Shown here piece after piece: positions 54,681 to 64,000 of a stretch of 64,000 bases of DNA. Position numbers and translations under genes: made by a program. Under the pieces are notes generated by a model. It had not been told where the DNA came from. It made no database searches and was given only the letters and a program-made list of their open reading frames with translations. The stretch is taken from positions 64,001 to 128,000 of the forward strand of contig JACVTC010000081.1 in the NCBI GenBank assembly GCA_016946835.1, read 5' to 3'. Origin of the DNA: Neocallimastix lanati (nom. inval.) (Eukaryota; Neocallimastigomycota; Neocallimastigomycetes; Neocallimastigales; Neocallimastigaceae). Position 1 is the stretch's first letter; the number at the start of each line of letters is the position of its first letter.

Positions 54681-55125
54681 AAAATAAAATAAAATAAAAT
54701 AAATAGTAGAATATGAATATAATGTACAGATTGAATAAAATAAAATAAATAGTTGAAATATAAATATAAAGTAGAGATTGAATAAAATAAAATAAAATAA
54801 ATAGTAGAATATTTATTTTATTCAATTTGTACTTTATATTTATATTTTACTATACTATTTATTTTATTCAATTTGTACTTTATATTTATATTTTACTATT
54901 TATTTTATTCAATTTGTACTTTATATTTATATTTTACTATACTATTTATTTTATTCAATTTGTACTTTATATTTATATTTTACTATTTATTTTATTCAAT
55001 TTGTACTTTATATTTATATTTTACTATTTATTTTATTCAATTTGTACTTTATATTTATATTTTACTATTTATTTTATTCAATTTGTACTTTATATTCATA
55101 TTTCTACTATTTATTTTATTTTATT
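54680..55125 (+). repeat. Minisatellite of ~42 bp units with fold-back
   Basis: Two to three reverse-complement units (ATAGTAGAATATGAATATAA, GTACAGATTGAATAAAATAA) run into about seven forward units (TTTATTTTATTCAATTTGTA, CTTTATATTTATATTTTACT) at about 54811. Single units of the same family flank the TTTTA array at 46.98 and 47.53 kb and occur at 49.04 kb. Long Phe/Tyr/Ile-rich frames over it are artefacts. Confidence 0.88.
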
Positions 55126-56468
55126 TTATTTTATTTTTATTAATACTTTACTCTTTTATATTACTTCACTGTTTACTTTATTTTTATTTTTATTTTTATT
55201 TTTATTTCTATTTTTATTTTTATTTTTATTTTTTATTTTTTATTTTTTATTTTTATTCACTTTTTCTAAAATTTTAACTTCAAAAAAAAAATGATCCATA
55301 ACTTAATGATGTAGGAGAAACAAAGTCATTTAAAATAAATATCTCTTAAAAGAATTTTAAATGTATTTTTTTTTTTTTTTTTTTTTTGTATACTATCAAC
55401 TTAGCGGATTACCTAACTAACATATTATATTAGTTGTTATTAACTCTCTTGAATTTCTTTTTTTAATTGTTATAGTAAAAAATAAAAAAAAAAAAAAAAA
55501 ATAATCCTTCACAACATCTATAATTAGTCCTTCGAATATAGCTTAATATAAACAGTAATAATCGTTCTTTACAAATTAATCTTTTTTCCCTCTTTTTAAT
55601 AACTTAATATTTATTTATAATTAATAGAAATTTATATAATAATCATATTAGAAGGAAGGAAAATTAAAAGATGATATTTTGGATTTTCCATTTTTTGAAT
55701 AACTGTAAATATTATATATATATATATATATTAATAAATTAGTTTTAAAAAAAAAAAAAAATTTTTTTTTTCAAAATTTAATTTACATATTTAGTTAAAA
55801 TTATTTAATATATTTATAAAAAAAAAATAATAATAATAATAAAACAATAATAATATTATTAAAAGTTATGTTTATGAGAATGTATTTGATTCTATTTCGT
55901 GTAATTTTTATAGTTCATTGACTATATTGTATCCATCAATTTTTATTATATATATTTAATATTATATATTAAATTTCTATAAAAATAATAAAAAAAAAAA
56001 ATATTAATAAATAACTTTTAAATAAATTAAATAAACTAAATTCCATAAAGAAATTTAACGTATAATATTTTTTTTTAATAATGATGATTTTGAAACCGTA
56101 ACAAAATTTAGAAAATTAGTTACTAAGATAATAATTTATTTGACGATATGTTTCAATGAATTAATAAAACTTCAAAATTTTGCAATGGTTGAGAGCTATT
56201 GAAATTTTTTATTAATCTTCAAAATAATATTAATTATGTAAAAAAAATACTATTACTACTATTAATACTACTAATAATACTAATAATACTACTAACAATA
56301 TTATTAATAAATATTTTTCGAAATTAAAAAAATATATCTTATTTTATTTTATTAAGATAAAAAATCATATTAATAAAGATATAAGTATTATTATTATTTT
56401 TTTTTAATATGTATAAATTATTATTATTATTATTTTTTTTAATATGTATAAATTATTATTATAATTAT

Positions 56469-56505
<37 letters not shown>

Positions 56506-56677
56506 TATGAAGAAAATAATAATTTCAATATCCTATCAGAAATAAACTTAAATGATTTACTAATACATATTTATAATAATGAAATATAAAGTATATTTAT
56601 ATATATAATTTAAATAATTAATACAAAGTATATAAAGATAATAAAATAAATAGTTGAATAATAGAATAGTAAATAAT
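55126..56677. other. AT-rich intergenic region
   Basis: TTTTTA arrays (55175-55260), an ATT/ACT run (56250-56310), and poly(T) at 56468-56501. No gene. Confidence 0.6.
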
Positions 56678-56685
56678 AATTAAGC

Positions 56686-56721
<36 letters not shown>

Positions 56722-56971
56722 CCGGTGTGGACCACCCTGTGTCCCCCCTCAAGACATGGGAATATTAAGGTAGTCACAACACTTTGGTGGATATACTCCC
56801 CTACTGTACAGCCTTACTGTTTATTCAGCATTGGTGCTCTAACCATACATATTATTGCTGAGATTTTCTAGCACGATTTTTCTCTTGGAATGCTTTTCGG
56901 TGCCTAACTCCCTAGAAGTGAGGCTAGAATAACCTAACCCGGTTGAGTCACGTGCTAGCCAATTAATCGAT
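56678..56971 (-). mobile_element. SINE-like retroposon with poly(A) tail
   Basis: A GC-richer, non-coding body of about 243 bp (56718-56960). On the minus strand it begins GGCTAGCACGTGACTCAACC and ends CCACACCGGAAGT followed by about 30 A. It is flanked by AATTAATCGAT (56961-56971) and AATTAAGCGAT (56678-56688), an 11-nt target-site duplication with one mismatch. I see no convincing A/B box pair and no ORF, so it may be a SINE or the 3' end of a LINE. Confidence 0.65.
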
Positions 56972-57588
56972 AGTTTCTTGTAAAAAAAATAAAAACTATA
57001 CATTTATTTTATTTTAATTGTATTATTAATATTATTTTTATAAATAATGATAATAATAATTAAAAATTAAAAAATATCTTTTTTTTTTTTTTTTTTTTTT
57101 TTTTATTTTATTTTTATTCGTTTTACATAATTATTTATTATTTTAATCGATTTGAATAATTACATATATATATAAATATATATGTTTTTTTTTTTTTTCT
57201 TAAATGATTTCAGTTTAAAATTTTTATTACATTTTTCATTTTATCATACTTTATTATTTATTTTTTTTTTTTTTTTTTTTTTTTGTATTTTTGCATTAGT
57301 TTATATGCATAATTTTGATTTATTCATTTTTGACAATTTTTTTTTTTTTTTTTTGATTTACAATTTATAACTTTACTCAATGTTTTACACCTTTTATTTT
57401 ATTTTATTTTATTATTCAATTTCATTATGAAACTAATATATTAATAACTTTTTTTATCTTTTTTTTTTTTTTTTTTTAACTATTATTATTTTAATGATAT
57501 TATTTTTAAATAATCAAATTGAAATCATTAATCAATAAATAAATTATTTAATTGGGATTAATTTTTTTTTTTTTAACAAATAATTTTC
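56972..57588. other. AT-rich spacer downstream of the peptidase gene
   Basis: Repeated poly(T) runs; the short Phe-rich frame at 57182 is compositional. It includes the 3' flank of the M20 peptidase gene. Confidence 0.6.
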
Positions 57589-59001
57589 TTATGAACAATA
57601 ATCACGTATGGCATGAGCTAAAGCAACAGTAATTTTCTTAGTGAAAGGAACATTCAAACATTCATTTGGACAATGAGCATTACTAAGAGGACCTAATACA
57701 CCAGTAACCAATAAATCACATTTAGAATATTTCTTTTGAATTTCATGCATAAATGGAATACTACCACCTTCACCATAACAGTAATAATCTCTTCCAAATA
57801 ATTTTCTGCTACTAGCATTGAAACTGTTCTTTAATTTTTCACTTAAATCATTGGAAGCAAAACCATTACCAAACTCACCAATTCTTACACTGACTTTACT
57901 ATTGTAAGGTGGATTTTCAGTTAATTTTCTTTTCATAATTTCACCTGCCTTAGCTCCATCAAATGTTGGAGGTAATCTTAAACTAATTCTACAAGATGTT
58001 TTATCTCTCAATACATTACCTGCAGTTTCCGCCTTTGGGAAACCTGTCATTCCAACAACTACAACAGTTGGTCTCCAAGTATTATTCAAAATAACTTCAG
58101 CCATATCATCTGAAAGAGGCTTAACACCATCAACTAATTTAACTTTATCAGTAACTGCCTTTTCCTTAATTAAACCAGCCAATTTTTTTGCTTCTTCAAT
58201 TCTATATGGAGGAATATCCACACATAATTCATCAATAACTTTATGAGTTTTACTATCTTGAATTCTATCTAATAATTCTCTAATAACGGTAAATGAATCA
58301 GGAGCAATACCACTACCAGTACCAGAATGAACACTTTCCTTAAGACATTCAACGGTAAGGTCAACGGTAACAACACCACGTAAAGAAGTAGTAAGCCATA
58401 AACTATTGTAATCAATACAACCACTATCCATACAGACCATCATATTAATATCGCCTATTCTATCACTTAATTTATTTAAATAGTACATTAAGTCAACTGA
58501 TCCACTTTCTTCACAACCTTCAATTGTTACACTAATTCTTCCATGGTTTTGACCTTGGGATTGAATTAATTTTATTGCTTCTATAATAGAAAAAGTACAA
58601 TAACCATCATCACTTACCCCTCTACCATATAAATAGTCACCTCTTTGAACAGGTTTTGTTGGATGTAAACCTTCATTCCATGGTAACATATGAGGTTGTT
58701 TATCAAAATGACCGTAAAGTAAAACATTTGTTTTAATATCTGGACTAGTTGGTTCAATTTGAATAAAAACTAATGGAGTTCTATCCTTTTCTTTAACAAT
58801 TTCTGCAGTTAAACCTTTAATTCCTTGACTTTTTGACCATTCAATTAAGTGATTTGCAGCTTTTTCTAATTTTCCATTGGTCTTCCATTCAGGATCATAT
58901 TCTGGCGAAAGATTGTCGATTTCAACAAATTTGCGTAATCCTGGAATTACACTGTCTTCGAAATCTTTTTCAACTTGAGCAATAGATTTATCGTAATCCA
59001 T
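57589..59001 (-). CDS. M20-family metallopeptidase (dipeptidase-like)
   Basis: 470 residues from ATG 59001, intronless and undamaged. The fold is a di-zinc exo/dipeptidase of family M20. Visible ligands and catalytic residues: His98 and Asp100 in LLYGHFDKQP, Asp131 in GRGVSDDG, Glu164 (base) and Glu165 in EGCEESGS, Asp192 in CMDSG, His443 in LSNAHCPNE. His225 in SVHSG fits the conserved lid-domain His. Spacing is close to carnosinase-type dipeptidases (about 470-480 residues). No signal peptide, so it is probably cytosolic, acting in peptide turnover. The motif string HFDKQP...GRGVSDDGY...LWLTTSLRG resembles bacterial M20 proteins as I remember them, so bacterial origin by transfer is possible but not shown here. 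Codon use is as A/T-ending as its neighbours. The exact substrate cannot be told. Confidence 0.9.
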   Translation of the reverse strand: MDYDKSIAQVEKDFEDSVIPGLRKFVEIDNLSPEYDPEWKTNGKLEKAANHLIEWSKSQGIKGLTAEIVKEKDRTPLVFIQIEPTSPDIKTNVLLYGHFDKQPHMLPWNEGLHPTKPVQRGDYLYGRGVSDDGYCTFSIIEAIKLIQSQGQNHGRISVTIEGCEESGSVDLMYYLNKLSDRIGDINMMVCMDSGCIDYNSLWLTTSLRGVVTVDLTVECLKESVHSGTGSGIAPDSFTVIRELLDRIQDSKTHKVIDELCVDIPPYRIEEAKKLAGLIKEKAVTDKVKLVDGVKPLSDDMAEVILNNTWRPTVVVVGMTGFPKAETAGNVLRDKTSCRISLRLPPTFDGAKAGEIMKRKLTENPPYNSKVSVRIGEFGNGFASNDLSEKLKNSFNASSRKLFGRDYYCYGEGGSIPFMHEIQKKYSKCDLLVTGVLGPLSNAHCPNECLNVPFTKKITVALAHAIRDYCS

Positions 59002-59895
59002 TTTATAAAAAAAAAAGATAAAATAAAATAAAATGAAATAAAATAAAAAAAAAAATTAAATAAAATTTAAATTGTAAATTTTTTAAGATTTACTTTGGTT
59101 TGTTCTTATTTATGAACAAAAATGGTTTCTACATTAAAAAATAATTTTTTTTAATTTAATTATTTTTATAAAAAAAGAAAAAAAAAATTAATTAAAAAAA
59201 TTTTATTCAGAAATGTTTGGAAAGTGAACCCAATCAAATGAAATTGAAAAATTAATGTAATTACATTTACTATTTAATTTGAGATAATAAAATATAAAAA
59301 TAGATTATAGATTAAATATGTATAATACATATTACATTCAAAAATCTATTTTTAAAGTTATAAAATAAATATTAAAAATATAAACTTTAAAATGTATTTA
59401 TTTTTATTTTTTTTAATCTGAGTTTAGGTTTCTCTAAATATTTCTATTATTTTTTATTATTATAATATTAATATTATATTCTGTCTCTTTATATCTTTAT
59501 TTCTTATATTTTATATTATTTTATTTTAATCCTTTTAATTTAATTCAATTTAATTTTATTTTATTTTTAGTTATTTTATTTTATTTAATTATTATTATTT
59601 TTTTTTTGTTCTGTTTTTCTTAAAATAAAAGTGTTAATAAATATGTGTATATAAAATTGATATTTACAATAAGTTTTATATCATTACTTAAAATAAAAGT
59701 ATTTAAATAAGTACATGTAAAACTATTATTAACTTATTATTATTTATTTAAATAAGAATATACAAAATTTTTATTAAAAACAAAATATATTGAAATATAT
59801 ATTACTTGTAAAACACGTTATTATAAATTAGAAGAATGTTTATTAAAATTTAAGAATATTAAAAATAGATAAATAGATCAAGACATGATATAACT
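59002..59895. other. Upstream region of the M20 gene
   Basis: AT-rich; a more complex patch at 59205-59250 (GGAAAGTGAACCCAATC) lies about 210 bp upstream of the ATG and could be promoter-related. No ORF. Confidence 0.5.
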
Positions 59896-60090
59896 TCATT
59901 AATGGTAGTATATATTTTTTAAAATAAGTATATAGTAAACTATTTAATTGTTCATAATGACAATATTTAAAAATGATACTGAAAATAATAATGAAATTAT
60001 ACAATTATTAGTTAATAATAATATATATATATCATATATATTTAATTCATTTATAGAAACACAAAAAGATGTTAGATGAAATATAAATGA
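59896..60090 (+). pseudogene. Trace of ankyrin repeats
   Basis: One frame reads VNYLIVHNDNI, stop, then KNDTENNNEIIQLLVNNNIY, matching the VKYLVEHGANI / ETPL..EIIKYLV pattern of the ankyrin genes above. Only about two degraded units. Confidence 0.4.
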
Positions 60091-60334
60091 TAGTAAATGA
60101 AATAAAAATAATCGGTAATTTTTTATTAATAATAATTTAATAATCAATCAATTGACTTTTTTAATTTAAAATTAAAAAATGAACATTAAAATATATATAT
60201 AAAAGATTTTAAACAAAAAGAAAGTGAAACTAAAATAGAAAGTGAAACTGATAATTCTGATAGATTCATTTTATAATATTAATATTATTTAATTATATAA
60301 TAATAAATTTAAATTGTAAAATGTATATATTTAA

Positions 60335-60373
60335 AGTATTCAAAACAATACATTTTAAATTTGTCTGTCCGTA

Positions 60374-60432
<59 letters not shown>

Positions 60433-60527
60433 AAATTATTTGATTTTAAAAAAAAATTTTTTAATTATGAAAAAAAATATAAAAGAATAATGACGAATAA
60501 TCACATATATTATTAGAAAATTCAAAA

Positions 60528-60564
<37 letters not shown>

Positions 60565-60835
60565 TTAACATGGCAAATAATAAATAACAAGCTATAAAAA
60601 TATCAAATAAAATGATGACATTTATGTATTCGCATCAGAATTAATTGACGTTATTTTTGTTGAATTACCTAAAGAAGTTATAAAAAAAAATAAATAAATC
60701 CAAATTTTATTGAAATCAACAAAGTAAAAATTAAAAATGTAATTATAAATTTAATGGTAGATAAAAATAGATATAATTTTAATAAGAACTCTCTTTCTAA
60801 TAAATGATATTTACATAAATTTATTTTTCTATTAA
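60335..60835 (+). repeat. Direct repeat with decayed ORF, copy 1
   Basis: It matches 63500-63860: ACATTTTAAATTTGTCTGTC, ATATAAAAGAATAATGA, ACACATATATTATTAGAAAA, TCAGAATTAATTGACGTTAT and TTTTTGTTGAATTACCTAAA blocks. The coding-like frame (FASELIDVIFVELPKEV, continuing NPNFIEINKVKIKNVIINLM) has lost its start through a stop and a frameshift. Confidence 0.75.
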
Positions 60836-60850
60836 TGTTAAAATTTAGAA

Positions 60851-60887
<37 letters not shown>

Positions 60888-61355
60888 GAAATAATTTTAT
60901 ATTTAATATTTAATACAGTATTTTATTTTCTAATATAATTTAAATATACTCTTTTTTTTTTTTTATTTTTATTTTTTTTTTTTTTTTTAAACATAAATTG
61001 TTATTTGTCCTTAAATTAAACAAGCAGATAATTTTTCTTTTAAATTTTTAATAAGATATTTTTTTTTTAGATATAAAGTTTAAATAAAATTTTTAAAAAA
61101 TTTTCAAAAAATATATGATATATATATATATATATATTTTTTTTTTTTTTATTTTTTTTCTTTTTTCTTTTTTTCATTAAATTATATACAATAAATAAAT
61201 TAAACGATTAAAAAAAGGTATATAGTTTATTCTTTTTAGAAAAAAAAAAAAAAAATCTTTTTTATTTTTTTTCTTTTATATATTTAATGAGTATAATAAA
61301 TTAAAATGTTAACATAATTTGAAATGTTTAAGAAATCTGCACATTTATAAAATAG

Positions 61356-61389
<34 letters not shown>

Positions 61390-61814
61390 TTAAAATATTA
61401 ATAATAATAAAAATTAAAAAGAAAAAATTATAGAAATGAAATTATTAATTATTATAAATAGGAGTAAATTTTCTTTTTTTTTATTTTTTTTTTTTTTTTT
61501 TTTTTTTGGTTTCTTATTTTTAACAATTATTTTTTCAATAATCATTTATTCAAAATATAAATAATAAATTAAAAGTTGTCCTATTTATAAAAATAATATA
61601 AGAATTTAATGGATTAAAAGAAAAATTTTAAAGTTAAAAATCAAATTAGTTTTTTATAATAAGAAATAAAATAAATAAATTCTTATTTATATAAAGTATA
61701 TTAAATAATAATATTTTTTTTTTTTAAAGTAAACAAAAGAAATCTATAAATTTTTTTGTAAAATCAGTAAATTTTTTTTTAATTACTTTTTTGTAAATAT
61801 TTATAAAATTAAAA
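60836..61814. other. AT-rich intergenic region
   Basis: Poly(A)/poly(T) runs including 61357-61387; AAAAG repeats at 60866-60890. No gene. Confidence 0.6.
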
Positions 61815-62183
61815 ATGAAGTTTATAATAACAATAAGATTTTTAAGCATTTTATGATTAGTTGCTACTGCTTCCCGATTGTTGAAGCAGTAAGTACTACC
61901 ACTACCACTACCACTACCACTACCACTACTTCTACCACTACAACTGTAGCTAAAGCTTCATCAACCGTTAAGGATACTTCTACTGCTGACAAGGTTTCTA
62001 TTTTTACTAAATCTTCAACTGTTACTGCTACTGATGAAGCTAAAACTTGTTGGTCTGAATCAAGGAGTTACAAATGCTGTAAAAATTATAATGTTATTAC
62101 CATTGATAGACATGGTTCATGAGGGTATTGAAAATGGTAAATGGTGTGGAATTGATTATTTAACTTGTCAATTATATCACTAG
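61815..62183 (+). pseudogene. Broken secreted dockerin-domain protein
   Basis: An ATG at 61815 begins a signal-peptide-like MKFIITIRFLSIL, then TGA at 61854-61856. After a frame change, a Thr-rich linker (VSTTTTTT...) and TDEAKTCWSESRSYKCCKN follow, and a further 1-nt insertion near 62116 puts the end GIENGKWCGIDYLTCQ into another frame before TAG at 62181-62183. The Cys-Trp-Ser...CC...Gly-Ile-Glu-Asn...Trp-Cys-Gly-Ile pattern is the fungal dockerin (CBM10-like) that docks enzymes onto the anaerobic-fungal cellulosome. No catalytic domain is present, so this is a short dead cellulosome component or debris of one. Confidence 0.8.
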
Positions 62184-62522
62184 TTTTTTAATAATGAAAT
62201 CTTTAGATTTGTAATATATTTTTTAATTTTGAAAAATATCAAAATGTTATATATAATGATTTTTTTTTTTTACGCAATGTATTGCATTACTAGATTATTA
62301 GTAAAATTTATTTATTTATTATATTATATATATGTAAATATATATTTAAAAAGAATATAAAAATAAATAAAATAAAATAAAATAAAATAAAATAAAATAA
62401 AAAAAAAAAAAAAAAAAAAAAAAAAACTGAATTTTTATTTTTTTTTTTTTTTTAATTCTTATTCATAAAAAAATTGTATATAATAAAATTAAGAATTATA
62501 TGTCAGAGATCAAAATTTGAAA
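62184..62522. other. Short spacer with poly(A/T)
   Basis: AAAAT array at 62361-62400 followed by a poly(A) run. No gene. Confidence 0.6.
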
Positions 62523-63397
62523 ATGAAGATATTTTCCTTGCTTTTTAGGACCATAAAAAGCCGTATGACTCAGTTCCCATATATAATGTTTTAATGGAAA
62601 TTCATTACTTCTATAAATTTATTGAAAACTTAAAAACTTATCTTCCAAGGCTTATTTTAAAGGTGGATGGACAATTATTGGAATCATTCAATATTAAGAA
62701 AGGTGTTCGTCAAGGTCAAGGTTGTTCCCTCTCACTAATTTTATTTAACTTTGTTCATTAATGACATTTTTAATAATTGTGATAAACTATGGAATTTCTA
62801 TTGGTGATAAATGCTGTTGTGAAGGTCTCTTTGCAGATGGCATTGTTAAATGTCCTCCAATAAGATCTCATAATGAAAATGCAATTTAGTATCAATTAAT
62901 GTTCAAGTTTAGTAGTATGAGGGAAAGTTTGACGATATCTCAATAACAATAACCCTACCTTCTATCTCTCAAATCAAGAGTTACCTAAAATGAAATTACT
63001 ATACCTACTTAGGTGTGCCGTTTTCAAATGATTTAAAATTGAAACCGATCCTACAGAGAATGAATAATAAAGTTAGAAAAGTGCTTTATTCCATAAAAAG
63101 GATTTCTTAAAAATCTTCATATTCCTATCCTCTGTAAAAAAATGTTATTTTCTACTTTTAGTAGTTTGGGCAAGTTTCATATTATGCACCTCTTTTTTGG
63201 ATCTAACAAAGAAAGAAGGAGAAGTACACAAGACACTAGTTAATTCAGGATTAAACTGGATTGAAGGATTTTCAAATGGGAATGACTTTTCTTCCCTTTA
63301 TTGTGTTTCTAAAGAACTTAACATTTCTCTTCTTTCGACGAAATGTGCAATTGGTCAGATAAGGTGTTTCAAAAAATGGAAAAACTTGAAATGAATT
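62523..63397 (+). pseudogene. Non-LTR (LINE) reverse transcriptase remnant
   Basis: RT motifs appear in order but in shifting frames: DHKKPYDSVPIYNVL (motif with the first catalytic Asp), LPRLILKVDGQLLESFNIKK followed by GVRQG and CSLSLILFNF (the GxxQGxxLSPxLF signature with a short duplication), LFADGIV where the second Asp of FADD is Gly, and YLGVPFSNDLKL with MNNKVRKVLYSI (the LG motif and thumb). The last ORF (63197-63394, WIEGFSNGNDFSSLYCVSKE) is the C-terminal region. Several stops and frameshifts make it dead. The 5' part and any endonuclease are missing, as expected of a 5'-truncated LINE. Confidence 0.85.
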
Positions 63398-63499
63398 ATT
63401 TTTGATTTACTTAGTGATATATAATATATTGATTTAAATGAAGGTATTTATACCAAATAAATAAATTATTTTAATAATATATAACAATAATTTAAAAGT

Positions 63500-63860
63500 A
63501 TTTTAAGTATTTAAAACTTTACATTTTAAATTTATTTGTCCATAATTTTTTTTTTTTTTTAAAATTAAAATATTTACTTTTAAAAAAAATTTTTAATTAT
63601 AAAAAAAAAAAATATAAAAGAAATAATTATGAAGAATTAACACATATATTATTAGAAAACTCTAAAAAAAAAAAAAAAAAAAAAAAAATAATATTAACAT
63701 GACAGATAATGAACAAACTGTAAAAATTAAAATATTTGAGGACATTTATGTATTTGCATCAGAATTAATTGACGTTATTTTTGTTGAATTACCTAAAGAT
63801 ATTATATAAAAAAAAAAAAAAAATAAAATCCAAATTTTATTGAACCTAGCAAAAAAGATA
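63500..63860 (+). repeat. Direct repeat with decayed ORF, copy 2
   Basis: See copy 1 (60335-60835); about 3.2 kb apart in the same orientation, with the dockerin and LINE remnants between them. Confidence 0.75.
63699..63809 (+). CDS. Short ORF in direct repeat (36 codons)
   Basis: ATG 63699 to TAA 63809 encodes MTDNEQTVKIKIFEDIYVFA, then SELIDVIFVELPKDII. The homologous frame in copy 1 continues beyond this stop (NPNFIEINKVK...), so it is more likely the surviving N-terminal piece of a longer decayed gene than a complete small protein. No domain recognised. Confidence 0.35.
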   Translation: MTDNEQTVKIKIFEDIYVFASELIDVIFVELPKDII

Positions 63861-64000
63861 TAAATTTTATCTTTAATTTAATAATATTTTTAAAAACAAA
63901 ATAATTAATTTTAGGAATCATGAAATATCAAATATTTTATATATTAATTATATATACTCATAACATGTTGAATATTGATTATTGATTATTCAATTATTGA

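Noticed and set aside
54827-55294. 155-codon Phe/Tyr/Ile-rich ORF
   Set aside because: A reading of the 42-bp minisatellite and a TTTTTA array, with overlapping alternatives in another frame.
1-64000. Apicomplexan or slime-mould origin suggested by the extreme A+T
   Set aside because: CBM1, hevein module, fungal dockerin and gypsy elements together fit an anaerobic gut fungus much better.
1-64000. CRISPR arrays or bacterial operons
   Set aside because: No spacer-repeat structure, ribosome-binding sites or co-directional gene packing; tandem repeats here are simple or coding.

Overview
The window looks like accessory, transposon-rich nuclear DNA of an anaerobic gut fungus (Neocallimastigomycota). 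By eye it is far above 80% A+T, with very long homopolymer and microsatellite tracts and a few GC-richer gene islands. The lineage call rests on the gene content taken together: two secreted proteins ending in a fungal CBM1 cellulose-binding module, a secreted protein with a hevein-type chitin-binding module (CBM18), a broken gene with a fungal-cellulosome dockerin, large ankyrin-repeat genes and remnants, and many fungal retroelements. Genus and species cannot be decided from the sequence alone.

Layout. 1-10 kb: a decayed ankyrin gene, a 17-repeat ankyrin ORF on the minus strand, and a ~4.2 kb block bounded by ~350 bp inverted repeats that holds an unrecognised Asn/Gly-rich ORF and a GC-richer island. 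11.6-31 kb: a graveyard of four Ty3/gypsy elements. Element IV (+, 11.7-13.5 kb) and element III (-, 13.5-16 kb) are truncated and joined tail to tail. Element I (+, 16.9-24.2 kb) has an intact 1271-codon pol ORF but a gag with two stops. Element II (-, 25.5-30.9 kb) has an intact gag but an integrase cut off beside a tRNA-Gly gene. Element II lies between two copies of a ~420 bp block carrying that tRNA-Gly(UCC) gene (25.1 and 33.3 kb). 33.7-34.1 kb: another dead ankyrin gene.

35-46 kb: a tandem duplication of a secreted CBM1-protein gene with its flanks (both minus strand). 45-49 kb: long simple-sequence arrays, including about 105 copies of TTTTA and two complementary heptanucleotide arrays in opposite orientation. 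50.5-51.3 kb: the secreted hevein-domain protein. 51.7 kb: a compact GC-rich island with several perfect hairpins. 53 kb: a dead Ty1/copia RNase H. 56.7 kb: a poly(A)-tailed SINE-like retroposon with an apparent target-site duplication. 57.6-59 kb: an intact M20-family dipeptidase-like metallopeptidase, the best single housekeeping-type gene. 60-64 kb: two direct copies of a ~350 bp decayed repeat bracketing a dockerin pseudogene and a LINE reverse transcriptase remnant.

The most striking observation is at the gag-pol junctions. All four Ty3/gypsy elements, from two divergent lineages, carry a 33-nt module with the same geometry: a canonical -1 slippery heptamer (U UUA AAC/U or A AAA AAC), an 8-nt spacer containing the gag stop codon, then a 5-bp hairpin with an 8-nt loop. 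In element IV both strands of the stem have changed together (GGGAG/CTCCC to GAGAG/CTCTC). Elements I and II also share a primer-binding site, and each carries five tandem hairpin-forming units between that site and gag, with unrelated sequences (about 41 bp and 55 bp).
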